Positions 1 to 12,420 of a stretch of 64,000 bases of DNA are shown piece by piece; the stretch's first letter is position 1; every line of letters starts with the position of its first letter. Source of the DNA: Agelas oroides (lineage: Eukaryota; Porifera; Demospongiae; Agelasida; Agelasidae); the NCBI GenBank assembly GCA_949130485.1, contig OX422199.1, forward strand, positions 3,892,402-3,956,401, in the 5' to 3' direction. The notes beneath the pieces are model-generated. The model made no database searches. It had not been told where the DNA came from and saw only the letters and a program-made list of their open reading frames with translations. The position numbers were made by a program, and so were the translations under genes.

Positions 1-816
1 GCACTTAATATAATGTACTCTACGGTATGATTCATATAATTTTTTATGTTTGGTATAATGCAGAGATTAGCAAGCAATTTCTTACATTGCTCTTTTGCAT
101 ATGTACGTACACAACTTCATTCAGAACTTCTGTTACACTTCTTTGTAATGTGCGTATGTGTAGATTGGCTATCAGGATTGTGAGATCTGCCTGCTACTTA
201 TACTGTGCTTGAAAGCCTTTTCAGATTCGACCCCCGCATTTAGCTCAGGTAGATGTCAGATAGTGCCCAAAGCAGCCTCAACAGCTTCATTAGAACCATC
301 GCAAAGTTCTTGTTAGGAAACTTTCAAATGTGGGTGGGATCTTGGGCAAGGGGTTTTAAGAGTAGGTGAAGATTGAGGATTGAGGTGGCGTGTGGGAGTT
401 ATGTAGGTGGTCTGATGTGTAGAGGGGATTTTCATCCATTGGGTGTGACATCTTTTACAAATTGGAGAAGGAATTGTTGAAGGTAGTCAGTGGGTGTTAA
501 AGCAACCATTGACCTCACCTCGTAAGTATGTGAGGGACCAGGTAGGGCATACCACTGATAACACATATCCTTTTGCAGGGGAGCAATGGAACAATTGTGC
601 CCCCTCACACCTGTTGATATTGGCTCACGTAAAAGTATATGACTGCTTTATCATCGATTGATGAATACGTAATTAGGTGACAGTATTTTACTGCTTCAGA
701 AGTACCTGACATACATTGAATCAAAGTATGTTTGTCTCATTTATTGTGTGAAGCCACACAAGATCAAAGGGCTTTTCTGTGCTATAAATCCCATACCATG
801 CACACATGTTCATTAT
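1..816. other. Intergenic stretch, no gene recognised
   Basis: AT-rich sequence with only short open frames of unconvincing composition. I see no splice-flanked conserved reading, no RNA gene and no clear terminal repeats here. N-terminal exons of the histidine phosphatase whose first visible exon is at 6366 could lie here or left of the window, but I could not identify one. Confidence 0.5.
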
Positions 817-1284
817 TTACCAAAGTTCATAGTGCAGTTTACAGCCGAATGGTTCATGGTCCATAAGTTGAAGTTCTTCACAACCCAACGTGTATTGGCT
901 TCTGTTAGTGGGCGGGATCACACCACGCACAGCTTTCCCTCTGTCTGGCGAGGTAGCGATAGGTCCAAACCATTTGTGGTTGGTCACATCTTTCAAAGCG
1001 GAAGCTGCAGACGTCGCCTCCTCGGCATACGCACAGTGCTTGAATCACTTAGACGGTGGTCACTCTGGCTTTAGCAGATCGTTGCCATAAAGAAAGTCTA
1101 AATCAGAGATTCCGTCCAACAACGTAGCGTAATGTTCGTAGTCAGGGTCGGTAAACTCGGGGAAGCCGAGGTCAAACGCCAGATTGAACTGGAACTTCGA
1201 CGGATCACCCCATTCGGGTTTCATCAAACGGGGGCTGATAACAGGACAGTGCTTCGGAAACGACTCTCGCGGCACAGGATCCAT
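817..1284 (-). pseudogene. Unrecognised ORF of 155 codons interrupted by two in-frame TGA codons
   Basis: Reading from the ATG at 1284, the minus strand gives 74 residues beginning MDPVPRESF, acidic and aromatic in the middle (GFPEFTDPDYEHY), then TGA at 1060-1062. The same frame continues past it and a second TGA at 1045-1047, then stays open for about 75 codons (including KWFGPIATSPDRGKAVRG and ending KLHYELW) to a TAA at 817-819. Composition is protein-like on both sides. Both TGA triplets sit where CGA (Arg) would suit the basic context, so C-to-T decay of CpG sites is the simplest explanation. I do not recognise the family. Alternatives are a 74-residue gene ending at the first TGA, an unseen intron, or recoding. 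It lies in a CpG-richer island than its neighbours. Confidence 0.4.
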
Positions 1285-2872
1285 AGCTAGCTACTAGCTG
1301 CTACTAGCCGTTGAATGCAACTGTGAAATTTGAATTCAAATCACCTGTGACGTCACACAATAAACCAGTTAATATACCAACAGTCCCGCAGTACTTATCT
1401 AAGCTGAATTGGATTGGTCGTGTTGCATGACGTAATGCATCACCAAGGGTGCCCCACAGTGCAAACACTGCAAACACTGCAAACACACGAAACACCAACA
1501 CTCTAAATTGTGAAAATATCTGTGTGATTGATTTCACACAAGATATCGCACAAAGTCATGCAGAGAACAACACTCAACTTCAGAACCATGACTACATGAC
1601 CATGCATGGTCCACAAATTTTTCAGCACCCAACTATGGTCCGATACCTCTTCCTCTCAAATCTGCACTCCTTCTATATATAGCATTATCAAGCATAATAT
1701 CTCTTAATCTCCAAAGATAAGATGTTTAATTTCTCTTCGTTTCGTGATCTCATCTCCCTATGGCTCAATACAAACAACTGCAGATCAACAGATTGACCAC
1801 ATGCAGGATAAGAAGAAAAACTAGCTAGCACAGGAACACATCTTTGGTGTGAGAGGGTTTGCCCGAAGGTGTAAACAATTCCAATCCACATTACAGAGAC
1901 CTGCCAATGCACACATCTGCATGGCTGATCTTGGCAGCTCAAACTCAGCAGCAAACATGCACAGACTACACACCCTGCCAAATTTTCTAGTAACACTGAG
2001 CCCATTTTATCAGGGAGGAGGGTATGGAAGCTGGGGGATTAGGGCACCAATTGCAGGTAAACGTTAGGGTTAGGGTTAAGGTTAGGTTCAGGTATGTATG
2101 TACTATAGCATATATTGTGCATAGTAACATATACTGAGGCTAGCAACATCATCAAACTTGAACGTGACTTTACAGTAATGACCTGTTGTTTACTATATAT
2201 AGCATTACACTTTAGATGAAACAGTGTAGAGAGTCACGAACAGCTGTTTCCCCAACAATATCCATATGTTATGCCAATAATCCATTAGCCGGTTATAGAA
2301 GAAGTAGTGGTACATGCTTTGCTGACAGCTGGATTGCAATTATGTCGACTTAATCTTTGAGTTGATTACCTCTGCATGAAGTCACAGACTGAAGGGAGGT
2401 TAGTTCTGGGCACAACCTCATATTGTGAAATTTGCATGTAGGTTTCTTGTGCCCTGATTTGTTAAGTCCATCATGAAATCGATCTCCTACTAGATATCTG
2501 TCAACTGTTTGCGTCAGAGGATGCACTAGGTGTCTGCTGTATGAGTGCTCAGACTGAGTCCTCAGCAGTGTTTGTAGGAGCTGGTTTGTATTGAGCAGCT
2601 TTCGCTTCTGACACATACCTATACCAGTCACACAAAAGAGCACTACTAGAACACCAACATGTACTGTATGTTGTGCACAAATACTTATTTACTTATAGCT
2701 TACCTTTGGGGTCACTCTTTTGCTTGGTTTTTCAAAACATCCTTTCCTTTCCCCCATAAGGCGTTGGCTGGTTGTGAATCTCTTGTGTCTATGTGGGTGA
2801 ATGTATAATGTACCTTCTCAGTGTTATGCTGATTTGTTTCACTTTGTGCTTTGGATCTTGAAATTTCTCTTC
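1285..2872. other. Intergenic stretch with a short TTAGGG-like run
   Basis: No gene is recognised. At 2064-2086 there is a short degenerate run of TTAGGG/TTAAGG units (about three and a half), which matches the animal telomere repeat but is too short to be a telomere. The rest is AT-rich with small unconvincing ORFs on both strands. Confidence 0.45.
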
Positions 2873-3170
2873 TTACTTTGATAATATTTTGGGCATTTCT
2901 GTTGGAACGTACTCAAAGTGAGGTAATTGATGACTTCGGGCATGTACTGGTATTTTACAATACACCCCTGCATTGACAACGTTTCCATCATCATTGACAA
3001 GGTCTTTCATTAGCATTCCATGTGTTGATTTTATTAAGTCTTCAGTGAGAGGTTCAAATGTGTTAGAACGAGGAGTACAGAGGTGCATAAAAGCTTCGAA
3101 GTACTGCTCTGAAATCGAGAAGTATGTCTCAGTGCTGTGCTTGAGTAGGGATTAGGAGGCCCGAATTGAA
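2873..3170 (-). pseudogene. Fic/DOC-family fragment (N-terminal part of the Fic fold)
   Basis: The minus-strand reading contains EPLTEDLIKSTHGMLMKDL followed by a glycine-aspartate stretch, then AGVYCKIPVHA and VPTEMPKIL before a stop. This order (LTxxLIxxLHxxLM, then aG.YR..pV.i, then a Vp..M..L helix) is that of the helices before the catalytic HxFx(D/E)GNGR loop in Fic domains, which transfer AMP or related groups to proteins. The catalytic loop is not visible downstream, and the Arg usually found after the G-x-Y is Cys here. I read it as a truncated relic or a single exon of a split gene. No confident splice sites were seen. Identification is by motif only. Confidence 0.4.
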
Positions 3171-5267
3171 GGTGAATCAACTCAAGAGAGGGTCACTGCT
3201 GTTTATCTTCATCATCTGGTACTTTTTCTCTAGCCCTTCATTTATCACATCTCTTACGTAAATGACTGAGTGGTATTGCAATTGGCATGTGAGGTATATC
3301 AGAATGCGGGCATTCATCCACAGCTGGAGTCAGTTATACAGTAAGTTCATCCCAAAAGGGATTAAGCTTGATGTTTTTTTTGAGTTGTCTAAATATCTCA
3401 GGATCATTCATCTCTAGTGCTTCAGTAGCACTTTTGTCTACTTTCATTTGGACCCATTGGAAGGAGCAGAACAGTCATTGATCAGTGTTCAAGTAGAGAC
3501 GAGTCAAGGCGAAGTAGAGACTTGGCACACTTGACATGCAGGCTATACTGGTCAAGAAAGTCCTTCCGCATTTGCCAGGTTGCAAAGAGACCTTGTCATT
3601 CATCCAACTTTGTAGTCAATTCTCGAATCTGCTTCTACAGTCAATAGACTGATCTGGAACTTTCAGACAAACAAAATAACACCAAGATGATTTCTATAGA
3701 CCCCGTGTGCCTGCGTGGGCGTGGTCCGTATATTATACTCGGAAGTATTCGATTTTCCGCTTACTCACTGCCATTTTGTAGGGCAGTAGAATAGCAGTAA
3801 TGTACACGTGGACCCCTTGTTGGCTCCCTACCAGCAATACTGACAGCTGGATCGGTTAGCGGTTCATGTATGTTATAAGGCTAATAGCGATATATGTCAT
3901 GCTGTAGCAATTTTAGATGCGGCTCATGGTAGCGTTCAGCAGCCAGCTCACAACCTCGTCACTGTATAAACTTGCCGTTCACAGAGCCATTTTTTTTTGC
4001 CCTTTATTACGTCATCAGAATACTGACGCTCAGCCCGTGACGTCACTGCCACTTGTAACCACACCCATTTAGGCACACTGTCTACAGGGACAACAATACA
4101 CCACTGTTGGATAAGGAAATGACAGTTTGTCTGTCTACTGCCTCCTTGCATACCTATCTTTGGGTGCAAAGCCATCAAGAGAAACTTCCTCGTACAAATC
4201 TTTTGATGCCAAACAAAAGGTAGCATCGTTTCACAGGGGCTTTCGTTGCAGGGAGGGTTTACCACTTCCGTACAGTCTGCATTACTACATACTGACTCAA
4301 GTTGTTCTCTTTTCTTTTGTGGGACAAGATACTCCTTATGTTGATACGTACACAGCACCATTGAGAGATTTGACTAATGATATAAGCTTTCCGTACTCAT
4401 CCTTTGCCAGCCAAGGATGACCTAGCATGTGCCTCAAGCTTTGTACATGAACAGACAGCTGTGGTTTCTTCTGCCAATCACTGAACACGCAAAGAGAAGC
4501 AAATCCAACAGGTAGATGAAGACTTCTCTCACATAGAGTACCATGGTGCAGGTCAAGATACCACAAGGCTGGAATGCATTACCAGCAGGCCTACCATCAT
4601 GATCTTGCAACATGGGTTCAGCATCTTTCAAATAAAAGCAGATGTTGAAATGTTGAAACCACATGATTGGCACAGCTGTACCGGCATGTTCAACGGTGCT
4701 TCATGTACAGGGTTCTTAACCTGTTTTGTAACACAATGCCACTTTCAGAACCGTAACATTGCTGAACTGAACTTCCCCATACGTAAGGAAAGGAAAGGAA
4801 AATTATAGGTCAGTTGGACCGTGAGACATAATAAATCAGATTGCAGTATTTTATTTAGCTATACTAAATTGCCACAGTTTCTCACACTACCATTTTTACT
4901 TTGGCAGAAATATGTGATTTTAATCTTGCCTTGCCAAATTAAGTGTAAAAGACGTATTCTGGAAAGCTCATGCAAGTGCCAAATATGTACATGTATTTAG
5001 AGGCATCCGTGTTAACAGTAATACCTTTAGTTTTTCCTCACGATTGAAATTGCACTACACTGCTACTACATCTACAAAGTGGGAAATTGTATGTATGTTG
5101 GCAAGTCAATTGTCACCCTACAGGCTACACAAGTGCAAAAAGGTCAATGACAGCCACACAAATTACAGCAGTCTATCGCCAAGAACACCTTGGCATGATT
5201 TTTGAACGTTTACCAGTGGAACATGGGGCTTAAATCATCACTGACTGCATTCATTGCTGGCTCCCAG
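3171..5267. other. Stretch without a recognised gene; decayed coding on the minus strand
   Basis: The minus strand between about 3948 and 4673 shows overlapping protein-like readings in shifted frames (for example around YLVPQKKREQLESVC and LSVHVQSLRHMLGHPW), which looks like a frameshifted transposon-type ORF. I cannot assign it to a family. The remainder shows nothing I can support. Confidence 0.3.
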
Positions 5268-5860
5268 TTAACCCTTTCCGGCCCAATGACGCCGTACGGC
5301 GTCATGGCCGCACAAGGTCCTTTTTCAGTCTTCCCGTTCACGTTAGCGGTGTAGTACGAACGTTCTGCGTTAGTAACTGTATTCATTACACCCACCGGAA
5401 GCTAATATCGCATAGATAAATTGAAAATTAACTACTTCCGGACCGGAAGTTAACGTAGCGTAGCGTGCATTTTATCGCACGGGCGACATTGACGTGTAAG
5501 TCACGACCGATCTTGAAAAGTATACAAGCGACGAAGATGCAATAAAAAGCTACGTGAAGCTAAAGGAAAGCACTAACTACGCTGCAGATTTCAAGAAGAA
5601 CAAACACGAAACAGCCAAGCTATAAGCTTGAGAATATACCGAAGGTAGCGATTTCCGGTCTGAAAACTTACGTTTGTCTTACAGCCTGTACTTTTTGTGG
5701 TAGGCTTCAAAACTCCACTGATGCTAAGCGAACTATAAGGCTCTATAATATTTTTACCAGAAGTCTGTAGCTGTTTCCCAATTGGCGATGTGATACGCAA
5801 TACGCAACACGTTCTTCCTTCGCAATATTGCCATTCGCGCTACGGGCTGGAAAGGGTTAA
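5268..5860. mobile_element. piggyBac-type MITE, 585 bp, with TTAA target duplication
   Basis: The element proper (5272-5856) is flanked by TTAA at 5268-5271 and 5857-5860. Its ends are inverted: CCCTTTCCGGCCCA on the left and the complement of CCCTTTCCAGCCCG on the right. TTAA targets and CCCTTT-type ends are the hallmark of the piggyBac superfamily. Just inside the left end lies a perfect 20-bp palindrome (5286-5305). No transposase is encoded, so it is non-autonomous. A second element with the same architecture is at 42091-42673. Confidence 0.75.
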
Positions 5861-6365
5861 AACAGTTTCACTTGTACTGAAAATGTACTTGCATTTATTA
5901 GAGACTAAATCTGAAATTTAAGGGAATCCTCTTGCTGAGTCTTACTTACTTCAATGAAAGGGTGTCGAAAAATATAACCTGCTTTTCTTGTATGTTCTCT
6001 TCAGTGCTAAATTGTACACATTGTTGATATATAACAATACAAACGGCAACAAATTGTGATATTTTCTGGTATAGCTTTGTACTATGGTGATAATGATTTT
6101 ATTATACGAACCTTCGATTTCATTGCATGTTCAGATGCAGCGCACACGACTTGTAATACCTGATACGGATTCTCATGTGACTTGTAGTACTGATACAGAT
6201 TCTCATGTACATTGTAACTTATACTAAAAATACGGCTTTATACAAACTGCATGCAGCTGTAAGGCTTTCCATACATTAGCATGAGTTAGACGTATGATAA
6301 TGTACAGTATCATCTATATTTTGTAGCTTGTAAAATATAAATACATACTTTCCACTCCTACGTAG

Positions 6366-6502
6366 GTGTTATATTACCATGAGGATCCTCGTATTCGTGA
6401 GCAAGAGTGGGGGAACTTCCAGGACCCGTCCAAAATGGATGCTATCATGGTAGAGAGGAGGAAGATTGGAGCATTCTACTACCGCTTCCCAACTGGAGAG
6501 AG
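6366..6502 (+). CDS. Histidine phosphatase (phosphoglycerate mutase-like), internal exon
   Basis: Internal exon of 137 nt with a polypyrimidine-AG acceptor (ending CTACGTAG) and a strong donor (GTGAGT). It encodes YYHEDPRIREQEWGNFQ, then a Lys/Arg-rich stretch and FYYRFPTGE, ending two bases into a codon. The EDPRxREQxWGNFQ and FYRFPxGES blocks are characteristic of the AT74-like branch of the histidine phosphatase superfamily, known from plants, algae and fungi. The half codon AG joins the T at the start of the exon at 45162 to make Ser, giving the expected GES-GADV junction. The N-terminal exon carrying the RHG catalytic motif was not found and may lie outside the window. Function beyond a phosphatase or mutase fold is not known for this branch. 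Confidence 0.85.
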
Positions 6503-6573
6503 GTGAGTGTGTGAAAGTGAGAGTGAGAAGGAACACCTGGTGAAAATTTGTCAGCGCATCTTCTACTAAGAAA

Positions 6574-6628
6574 TAGCCTTGTACCCAGGCCATTCATTCC
6601 GAAAAAAAAAGAACTGGGCACAAGGCTA
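6574..6628. repeat. Short hairpin element, CCTCGTTCCCAGGC family (diverged)
   Basis: Inverted ends TAGCCTTGTACCCAGGC (left) and GGGCACAAGGCTA (right) enclose an A-rich core. It belongs to the dispersed hairpin family whose best copy here is at 11382-11490. Confidence 0.55.
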
Positions 6629-7007
6629 ACTAAGAAGAGCTGAAGTATTATCACTATTAATCGGCATCATCCTCGCACTATGTTCAACACTCACAGATAG
6701 CTGCATAGCAACATCATTGACAATGTCTCACATACCATGTAGAAAAGCCGGTTTGTAAACTAGTCATCAATTTTCTTCTGAATGTGTACACATGGAACCA
6801 CTAGCTATGTTTGTAGGCCACCACCCAGATTTTGTTCCTTGCGATACAACTGTCATCTCCTGTCCTTACCGACGATGCGAGTATCTCACTGCTTCTGTAA
6901 TAAGAATCACCATCAGCCACTAGTAATTTTCTGTGGTACCACGACCACAGGATACATTGTAGCTACTGCAAAGTCATTGTGAATCTTTTCAACCTCATAT
7001 GAACCAT

Positions 7008-7055
7008 GGTAAGGAGGTGTATATGGCGGATATACTACATATACACCTCCTTACC
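7008..7055. repeat. Palindrome with 18-bp arms
   Basis: Perfect inverted repeat: GGTAAGGAGGTGTATATG at 7008-7025 and its complement at 7038-7055, with a 12-base spacer. It could be a tiny foldback element or a cruciform or RNA hairpin. No gene is near on either side except the phosphatase exon 500 bp upstream. Confidence 0.7.
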
Positions 7056-8947
7056 GTAGTAACAACTCGTCAAATACAAACTGGTCCTAGCGCTAGCCTA
7101 CAGTTAGCCAGAGTACATGTTGGATGGTAAGGACAGAATATTGCTGCCATGCACATTTAGTCCACTAAATGGTTTTGTAACTCATATAGCTAAGTTCACT
7201 GCTTTAATTGTACAAACTCCTGCTTGTGTTGGTTAACCCTGTACACATACAACTGCATGTAGTCAAGTTTATGGTGTTTCTTTGATTTGTAGCTGTCCAG
7301 ATCCACCACATTATCTTCAGCAACTGCATTATAGTCACTTTTTTCTGTCACAATTTGAAGGCCAAGTTTTTAGCTCAATTATTGACCTTGCGGTGCTCTG
7401 AAGACTGACCAGAGTTTACTGGAGGTGTGGCTGGATGATGGGCAGACTTTTGGAGTCTCTGTTAGGTTTGGATGGAGTACTGAAAAATGGTTTAGGTGGG
7501 TTAATAAATGGTGGAGGTTCTAGTTGTTGATGGTGTGTTAGGTTGGTACATTGCAAGAAGGCGGTATGACTCGTCTGATGGGTAGGTATCCTGGAATGGG
7601 ATGGAGAATGAGACAGCATACTGGAAGAGAATGGAGTTTAGGATGGAGATTTTATCATTGTCTTCATATAGAAGGCTTATCCGTCTCTCAATACCAACGT
7701 TGCAGCCTTTCTCCGAATTATTCACTTCTCATTACTGCTGCAACCATCAGGGTAGCGATGCTCCAAGAGCTCCACACTAAGTCCTCTCTGTTCAGACACA
7801 CTTGTGACTGTCTCTACTCTCACCGTTTTCACACGTTTCACGTTTCACTGGGGTAGGACTGTATATGATGGGGCGGGACTAAATATGGCGCGTTTTGGGG
7901 TCTGCCCGGACCATTTCTGGTTTCCGGACCAAAATATTTGTCCATATATGCCGGGAGGTAGCTTGAGACTGGCATGTCCCCAACCCCTGATTGTCTGAGG
8001 ACATGTTTTACTCAGACACCTAGGTTGGGGGATAATGCTGGGAGCCTAGCTGTAATACTTAGTTCTCCTCCAACTCTCCAGCATCCCCCCCACGCCTCGA
8101 TACCCTGATCTAATTCGGCTCAAGCTACCCGTCACACCAGGCAGTGCTCTGACAAAGCCATTAAGCCCAGTGGAGTTATTTCTAAATGTAATGGACTAAG
8201 GCCTTCCCTCCCTATGAGGCGGATGGGACATTTTCACAGTCCTCGGCATAGTGTAGAAGATACTGTCCTTCTGATAGCTCGTGGTCCTGCGTACACTGTA
8301 GTGCTGCACTGGCGTGTGATGGCGCACCAAAGTGCCCCGCTTCTTCCCAAGTATGACATCATGCAATTAAGGTGGCAGACAGGTCTAATGTAATAATTGA
8401 AGTTGTACTTCTGAAACAAAATTATGCTCTATACACTTTGTGGAAGGTTGGCCTTTAAGCCTTCAAACACAAGTGATTTTGCGATGATTTCAGTGGGTAT
8501 TTACACAAGGTATAAGTATAATACATGCAATACGGTATTTGAGAACATCATGAATCATTGATGGTATGTCCTGTAGCTGCGTACTTTGGATAGCTTACTG
8601 ACAGCATGTTTCTCATGGAGTGGCTTGAGAATTTTTGCATTAAGAACAGTACTGCTGACCAATAGTTGTTACAAACTAATTCTCAAAAACGTCACAATGG
8701 ACACAACAAACCTTCAGTAAACTACTACAAAACAACAATAAAGCATCAGAAAAAAAAACACTTTTTCCAAAGGAACCAAAAAGCCAGAACACAAAGAATC
8801 ACATACATCATGTGAGAGCTTTACTTTATGAACTACAATGTACCAAATGTGCATAACTTATAGTTTGAGAAACACAAAGTTTAATTAGGTTGTACAGTCC
8901 ACCCCTCTACGGTGGGTTTTTTACACTTTCTGCACATGGGTGCCCTC
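7056..8947. other. No gene recognised; holds one copy of a 46-bp dispersed direct repeat
   Basis: Sequence 8000-8045 recurs in the same orientation at 12852-12897, where it truncates the DIRS-like reverse transcriptase reading. It includes CCTAGGTTGGGGGA and AATGCTGGGAGC. The matching block suggests that 7.8-8.2 kb also contains material from that element or from a sequence captured by it. No convincing protein reading was found. Confidence 0.4.
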
Positions 8948-10667
8948 CTAGGTTTCGAAGCTGAGGGTGGAACTGACAAGTTCAGCTCCAATGAAGCCTC
9001 CTGGTTCATACGTTTCAGGCTCTTCTGTTTCCTGTTGGACTAGCAAACCTTTCCGGATAGCACGTACCTTCCCTCTTCTCTTCTTCCTCTTTTCACAGTG
9101 CTTAATTTCTGCATGATAAATTCTCTCCTGATCATGGCAAGCAAGTGCATGCTTTGAGTGCTTGCCCGCTGGCACTCCAAGCCTGCTCATGACACTGCAG
9201 ACCGAGCTCCACGGTTGAATTCTAGCGCCGCTAAACCAGCTACTGTCTCAACAGTCGAACTATCTGCAGATCCTTTTTTTTGGACACCGATCCCACACCA
9301 TTTGATGGAGAGCTTCATTAGCATTGAGGCCCTTGACTGCTGTTTTGAGCACATCATCCTGAGACAGCCGATCAAAGGTAGGTTGTAGAACTTTGACTAT
9401 GTTCTCTGGTATTTTCTGTTTGTGTCTGTAAGCACTTGTTCCATTTGCGACATCTCTCTGCCACCCACACCATGAGTTTCTACCTTTTGGGCACAGCTGA
9501 TGGTTTGGTTTGGCATCTGTAGATGACATATGTAATAAAATAGCCTGAACTGCCTGCTTTGCACCTGGCAGGTCATGCAGGTTGCTTCTGATTGCCTGAC
9601 CATAATAGTTTTGGATAGAATCAATTACTTACTCTTAAAGTAAGCGTCCCCCTGCCTCCAATACCCTTTCTGTCATCGACCACTTGATTCTTGTATGCTA
9701 CAACTAGATTTCGAAGTGCAGTTCTTTTCTGAATGGATTCCTTTTTTGTAACTTCAACACCCTCACCATGCGGCTTGGCATAACACTGCACGATATGATG
9801 CACTGTCTCCAGGTGGTATCTGGTACTCTTCATCACTGTTCCACCCATCAAATTCTAATGACAAAGTAACATTCAGAAGACAGTATAAATAATAATTTGG
9901 GTGGTTCACGGAACATTATGCATGCTCTATCAAAATTGAGTTTATTGCAGATTCATAAATCATGTCATGAATAACATAATTATATAAAAATGGTAAGTAT
10001 CAGAACAGGCTACATGATGTTATGAGGAGTTCTTTTAGGAGGAAACAGTTCAGTATAGCTGCATAAAGATTTTTAAGTTTTAGCTTGTTTAGCTGCTATC
10101 AGACAATACTTCTCAGAAAAATGAAATCAAAATAGAACGTTTTCCCAGAGCTTCCTTCGTTCCGCCCATTTGAAGCTGAATTACTGTCAACAAAGAGAAG
10201 AAATCGCTCCATTATGTCATCACTTTTAACACGATTCGATCGCTTCCATGATGTCTAGGATGCTTCTTGCACTGCACTGGAACATCTTCGGGCTGTGTGT
10301 CCAGCCACATTCGGGCTGGTTGCTCACAGTTTCGAGGAAGCACAACATCAGAGAAACGCTTACGCGAGAGGATTTCCTGCTTCTGAACTAACTCGGTAGG
10401 ATCACTTGTTTCAATTTAAATACCTTTTCTGAGTCGAGAAAGACGCTGCTTACTCACACCAAAGGATCCACAAATGCAGTCACGATTGTACACATAATTT
10501 CCCTTACCATCAAACACAGATTTAACAAGAGACTCATTCTGTGTCGTTAGATCGTAGTAGCCAGTGTCTGCAGGCTTCGGGTAGATTGCTCTCCGTCTTG
10601 TAAGTGCTCGACCACTATGGACGAAGCTTTGAAACACGTTTTTCAGGTCCATGAGGCTCCTACACAC
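8948..10667 (-). pseudogene. Mutator-like (MULE) transposase relic
   Basis: On the minus strand, separate decayed blocks follow in a sensible order. At 10667-10416 there is NVFQSFVHSGRALTRRR with CICGSFGVSKQRLSRLR. At about 10400-10200 there is a reading containing RKRFSDVVLPRNCEQPA. At 9620-9260 comes LCPKGRNSWCGWQRD, a Lys-rich stretch, NIVKVLQPTFDRLSQDD, and NANEALHQMVWDRCPKK. The last block resembles the C-terminal part of Mutator-like transposase domain proteins that are common in cnidarian and sponge genomes (the family motif is LCP.G..SWCK.q with N.NES.N..iW). Frameshifts and stops separate the blocks, so it is not functional. The first block might belong to a second element of related type. 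Confidence 0.5.
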
Positions 10668-11381
10668 AACACAAACACTGCAACCATCCTTTTCCTGGCT
10701 CGATATTTCGCGAACTATCTCCCTTCGGAGAACATAGGGCCATTTTGCATGGCCAGAACAGTAACATTCGGAAGACAGCAGCCTTTTCAGCTCTTCTAGC
10801 TATTGCGTCCGTCGACTCGCGCTGCTTTTTCAAACTTATGTCATCTGATACATACCGTAATCTTTAACGTCAATTATCTGTAAAGTATTGAACGTACATA
10901 ATGTTCCATTTTTACTTGAACCACCCACGTGCCAAATGATATCTCTTTGTAAGAGCACATAAACTGACAATGTTCCCTTCTCCAAGTGATTACATGCATG
11001 GGGTAGAGTACATTTCTTTGTTCTCTTGAGTCTTGCCTTTGTACTTGCTCCAGCATGTCTAACCCTGTACCTGTGTATCTCCAATAGTAGCCCCCCATTA
11101 GCAGTGAATTCACAAACTTGAAAAGTCCATGGAAATTGTCATTTGTAGTGGTCATTAGCCGGCAATGAAGAGCTAGCTTGGAGCTTGGCTCCACTTCACA
11201 GCTTTTTTTTTTTTTTTTTGCACCATGTAATAGCGTGTGAAGAAAAAGCCATTACACAGCTTTCATTTTGCACTATACCCAGCTGGAAATGAGCATAAGA
11301 GGTAGCTACTTACCCAGAATGTAGCTCAAGTCCAGACCTGAGACCGACTCATGCTACTGTTATTGCAAGGAAGTGCCAAAG
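10668..11381. other. No recognised gene; ends in a poly-T tract
   Basis: A 106-codon open frame on the minus strand (10874-11194) has no recognisable domain. A pure run of 17 T lies at about 11202-11219, compatible with an oligo-A tail of a minus-strand retrotransposed copy, but no source sequence is recognisable next to it. Confidence 0.3.
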
Positions 11382-11490
11382 TAACCTCGTTCCTAGGCCA
11401 CTCCCAGATTTTATCTCGCAGCTGTGGAGCAAACTCGAGTTTTCTCCACAGCTGCAAGATAAAATTGGGAGTGGCCTGGGAACGAGGCTA
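11382..11490. repeat. Long hairpin element, best copy of the CCTCGTTCCCAGGC family
   Basis: Near-perfect palindrome of about 109 bp. The left arm begins TAACCTCGTTCCTAGGCCA and the right arm ends TGGCCTGGGAACGAGGCTA. The arms are about 47 bp, around a short core containing ACTCGAG. Related ends recur at more than ten places in the window. Confidence 0.8.
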
Positions 11491-11899
11491 GTGCTAACAC
11501 TGAGAAAATGGTCCAGTGCCACGATGTCTGTAAATAGGTAGGACGGCTACCGTGTCTGCCGTATGTAACAGTCACTGAACTACATAGAGAGAACACTTAT
11601 GGCGGACCTTCACGGCGGAGTCCGTAGAGTAGCTGGACAGGGTCCGTGGGAACACAAAGGAAATCCATCAGCTCGGCTGCCAGAATGCCTGCCCTAATGC
11701 CCGCCATTGGCTCTGCCCAGGTCCGAGAACGGTTCAAAGTTATTTAACAGTTAAACTAACGAATTTAAGGGGAGGCCCTGTGATTAAATTGAATATGACA
11801 AAAGAAACTATGTACCAAAACCTGAACTACAGCACAGTGATGAAGGTTTGTGATATGTTGTAACACAATGTTTATGCATTCACTCTGAGAGTAAGTTCT

Positions 11900-12420
11900 T
11901 CAGAAATACGAATAACTTTGTAGTTCGCTTGGTCTGAAGATATTCTCTACACTGAGAACTGAGACACACCAGACCCGTCCATCATAGATATCTCCTAAGA
12001 ACTGTGATGAAATTATGTCTGGACGAGAGCGCCATTTCTCACACATTTCAAGAAAACCAGGACAAATAGCAAGACGAGCAATTGATTCCTTTAGTGAACA
12101 ATATAGATAAACTCTTATAGGTTGAAGGGTTGTACCAGATCTTGTTCTGACTTTCTTAAGCAAAGGTGAACCACAACCTTTTCATCGGGATGCCTGAGGG
12201 TGCTTGGGATACGCAATGTGACAACAGTTGTTTGATATTAACTGTCCATCAGAACCTCTGATGATACAGTCCTTGTAGTCATACACAGAGTGGCATTTAG
12301 GACAAACAACATACCGTATGAAGTTTGTGCCTGCTATATTCCCAGTAGCTTGTGTGTACAGTCTGCAGCCCAACAGGAATGCAGTGTGCAGCATGTACCA
12401 GTGGCGTAGCCAGGTCATTG
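11900..12420 (-). pseudogene. CACTA/Tnp2-type transposase N-terminal relic
   Basis: Two minus-strand readings joined by a frameshift near 12165 give first NFIRYVVCPKCHSVYDYKDC, then NNCCHIAYPKHPQASR, then LLKKVRTRSG, CSLKESIARLAICPGFLEMC, EKWRSRPD and GDIYDGRVW. The order CPxCxxxY - CxHxxxPxHP - LLKKVR - PGFLExCExWR - DVYDGxxW is that of the zinc-binding N-terminal part of animal Tnp2/CACTA-like transposases. The catalytic core is not seen downstream (below 11900). A small hAT-type MITE has inserted immediately upstream at 12399-12585. Confidence 0.6.

Noticed and set aside
1045-1062. Selenoprotein reading of the two TGA codons
   Set aside because: No SECIS-like structure was recognised and CGA-to-TGA decay is simpler. 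Kept only as a low-interest finding.
2064-2086. Telomere or telomeric fusion site
   Set aside because: Only about three and a half degenerate TTAGGG-like units, not enough to distinguish from chance or a short repair insertion.
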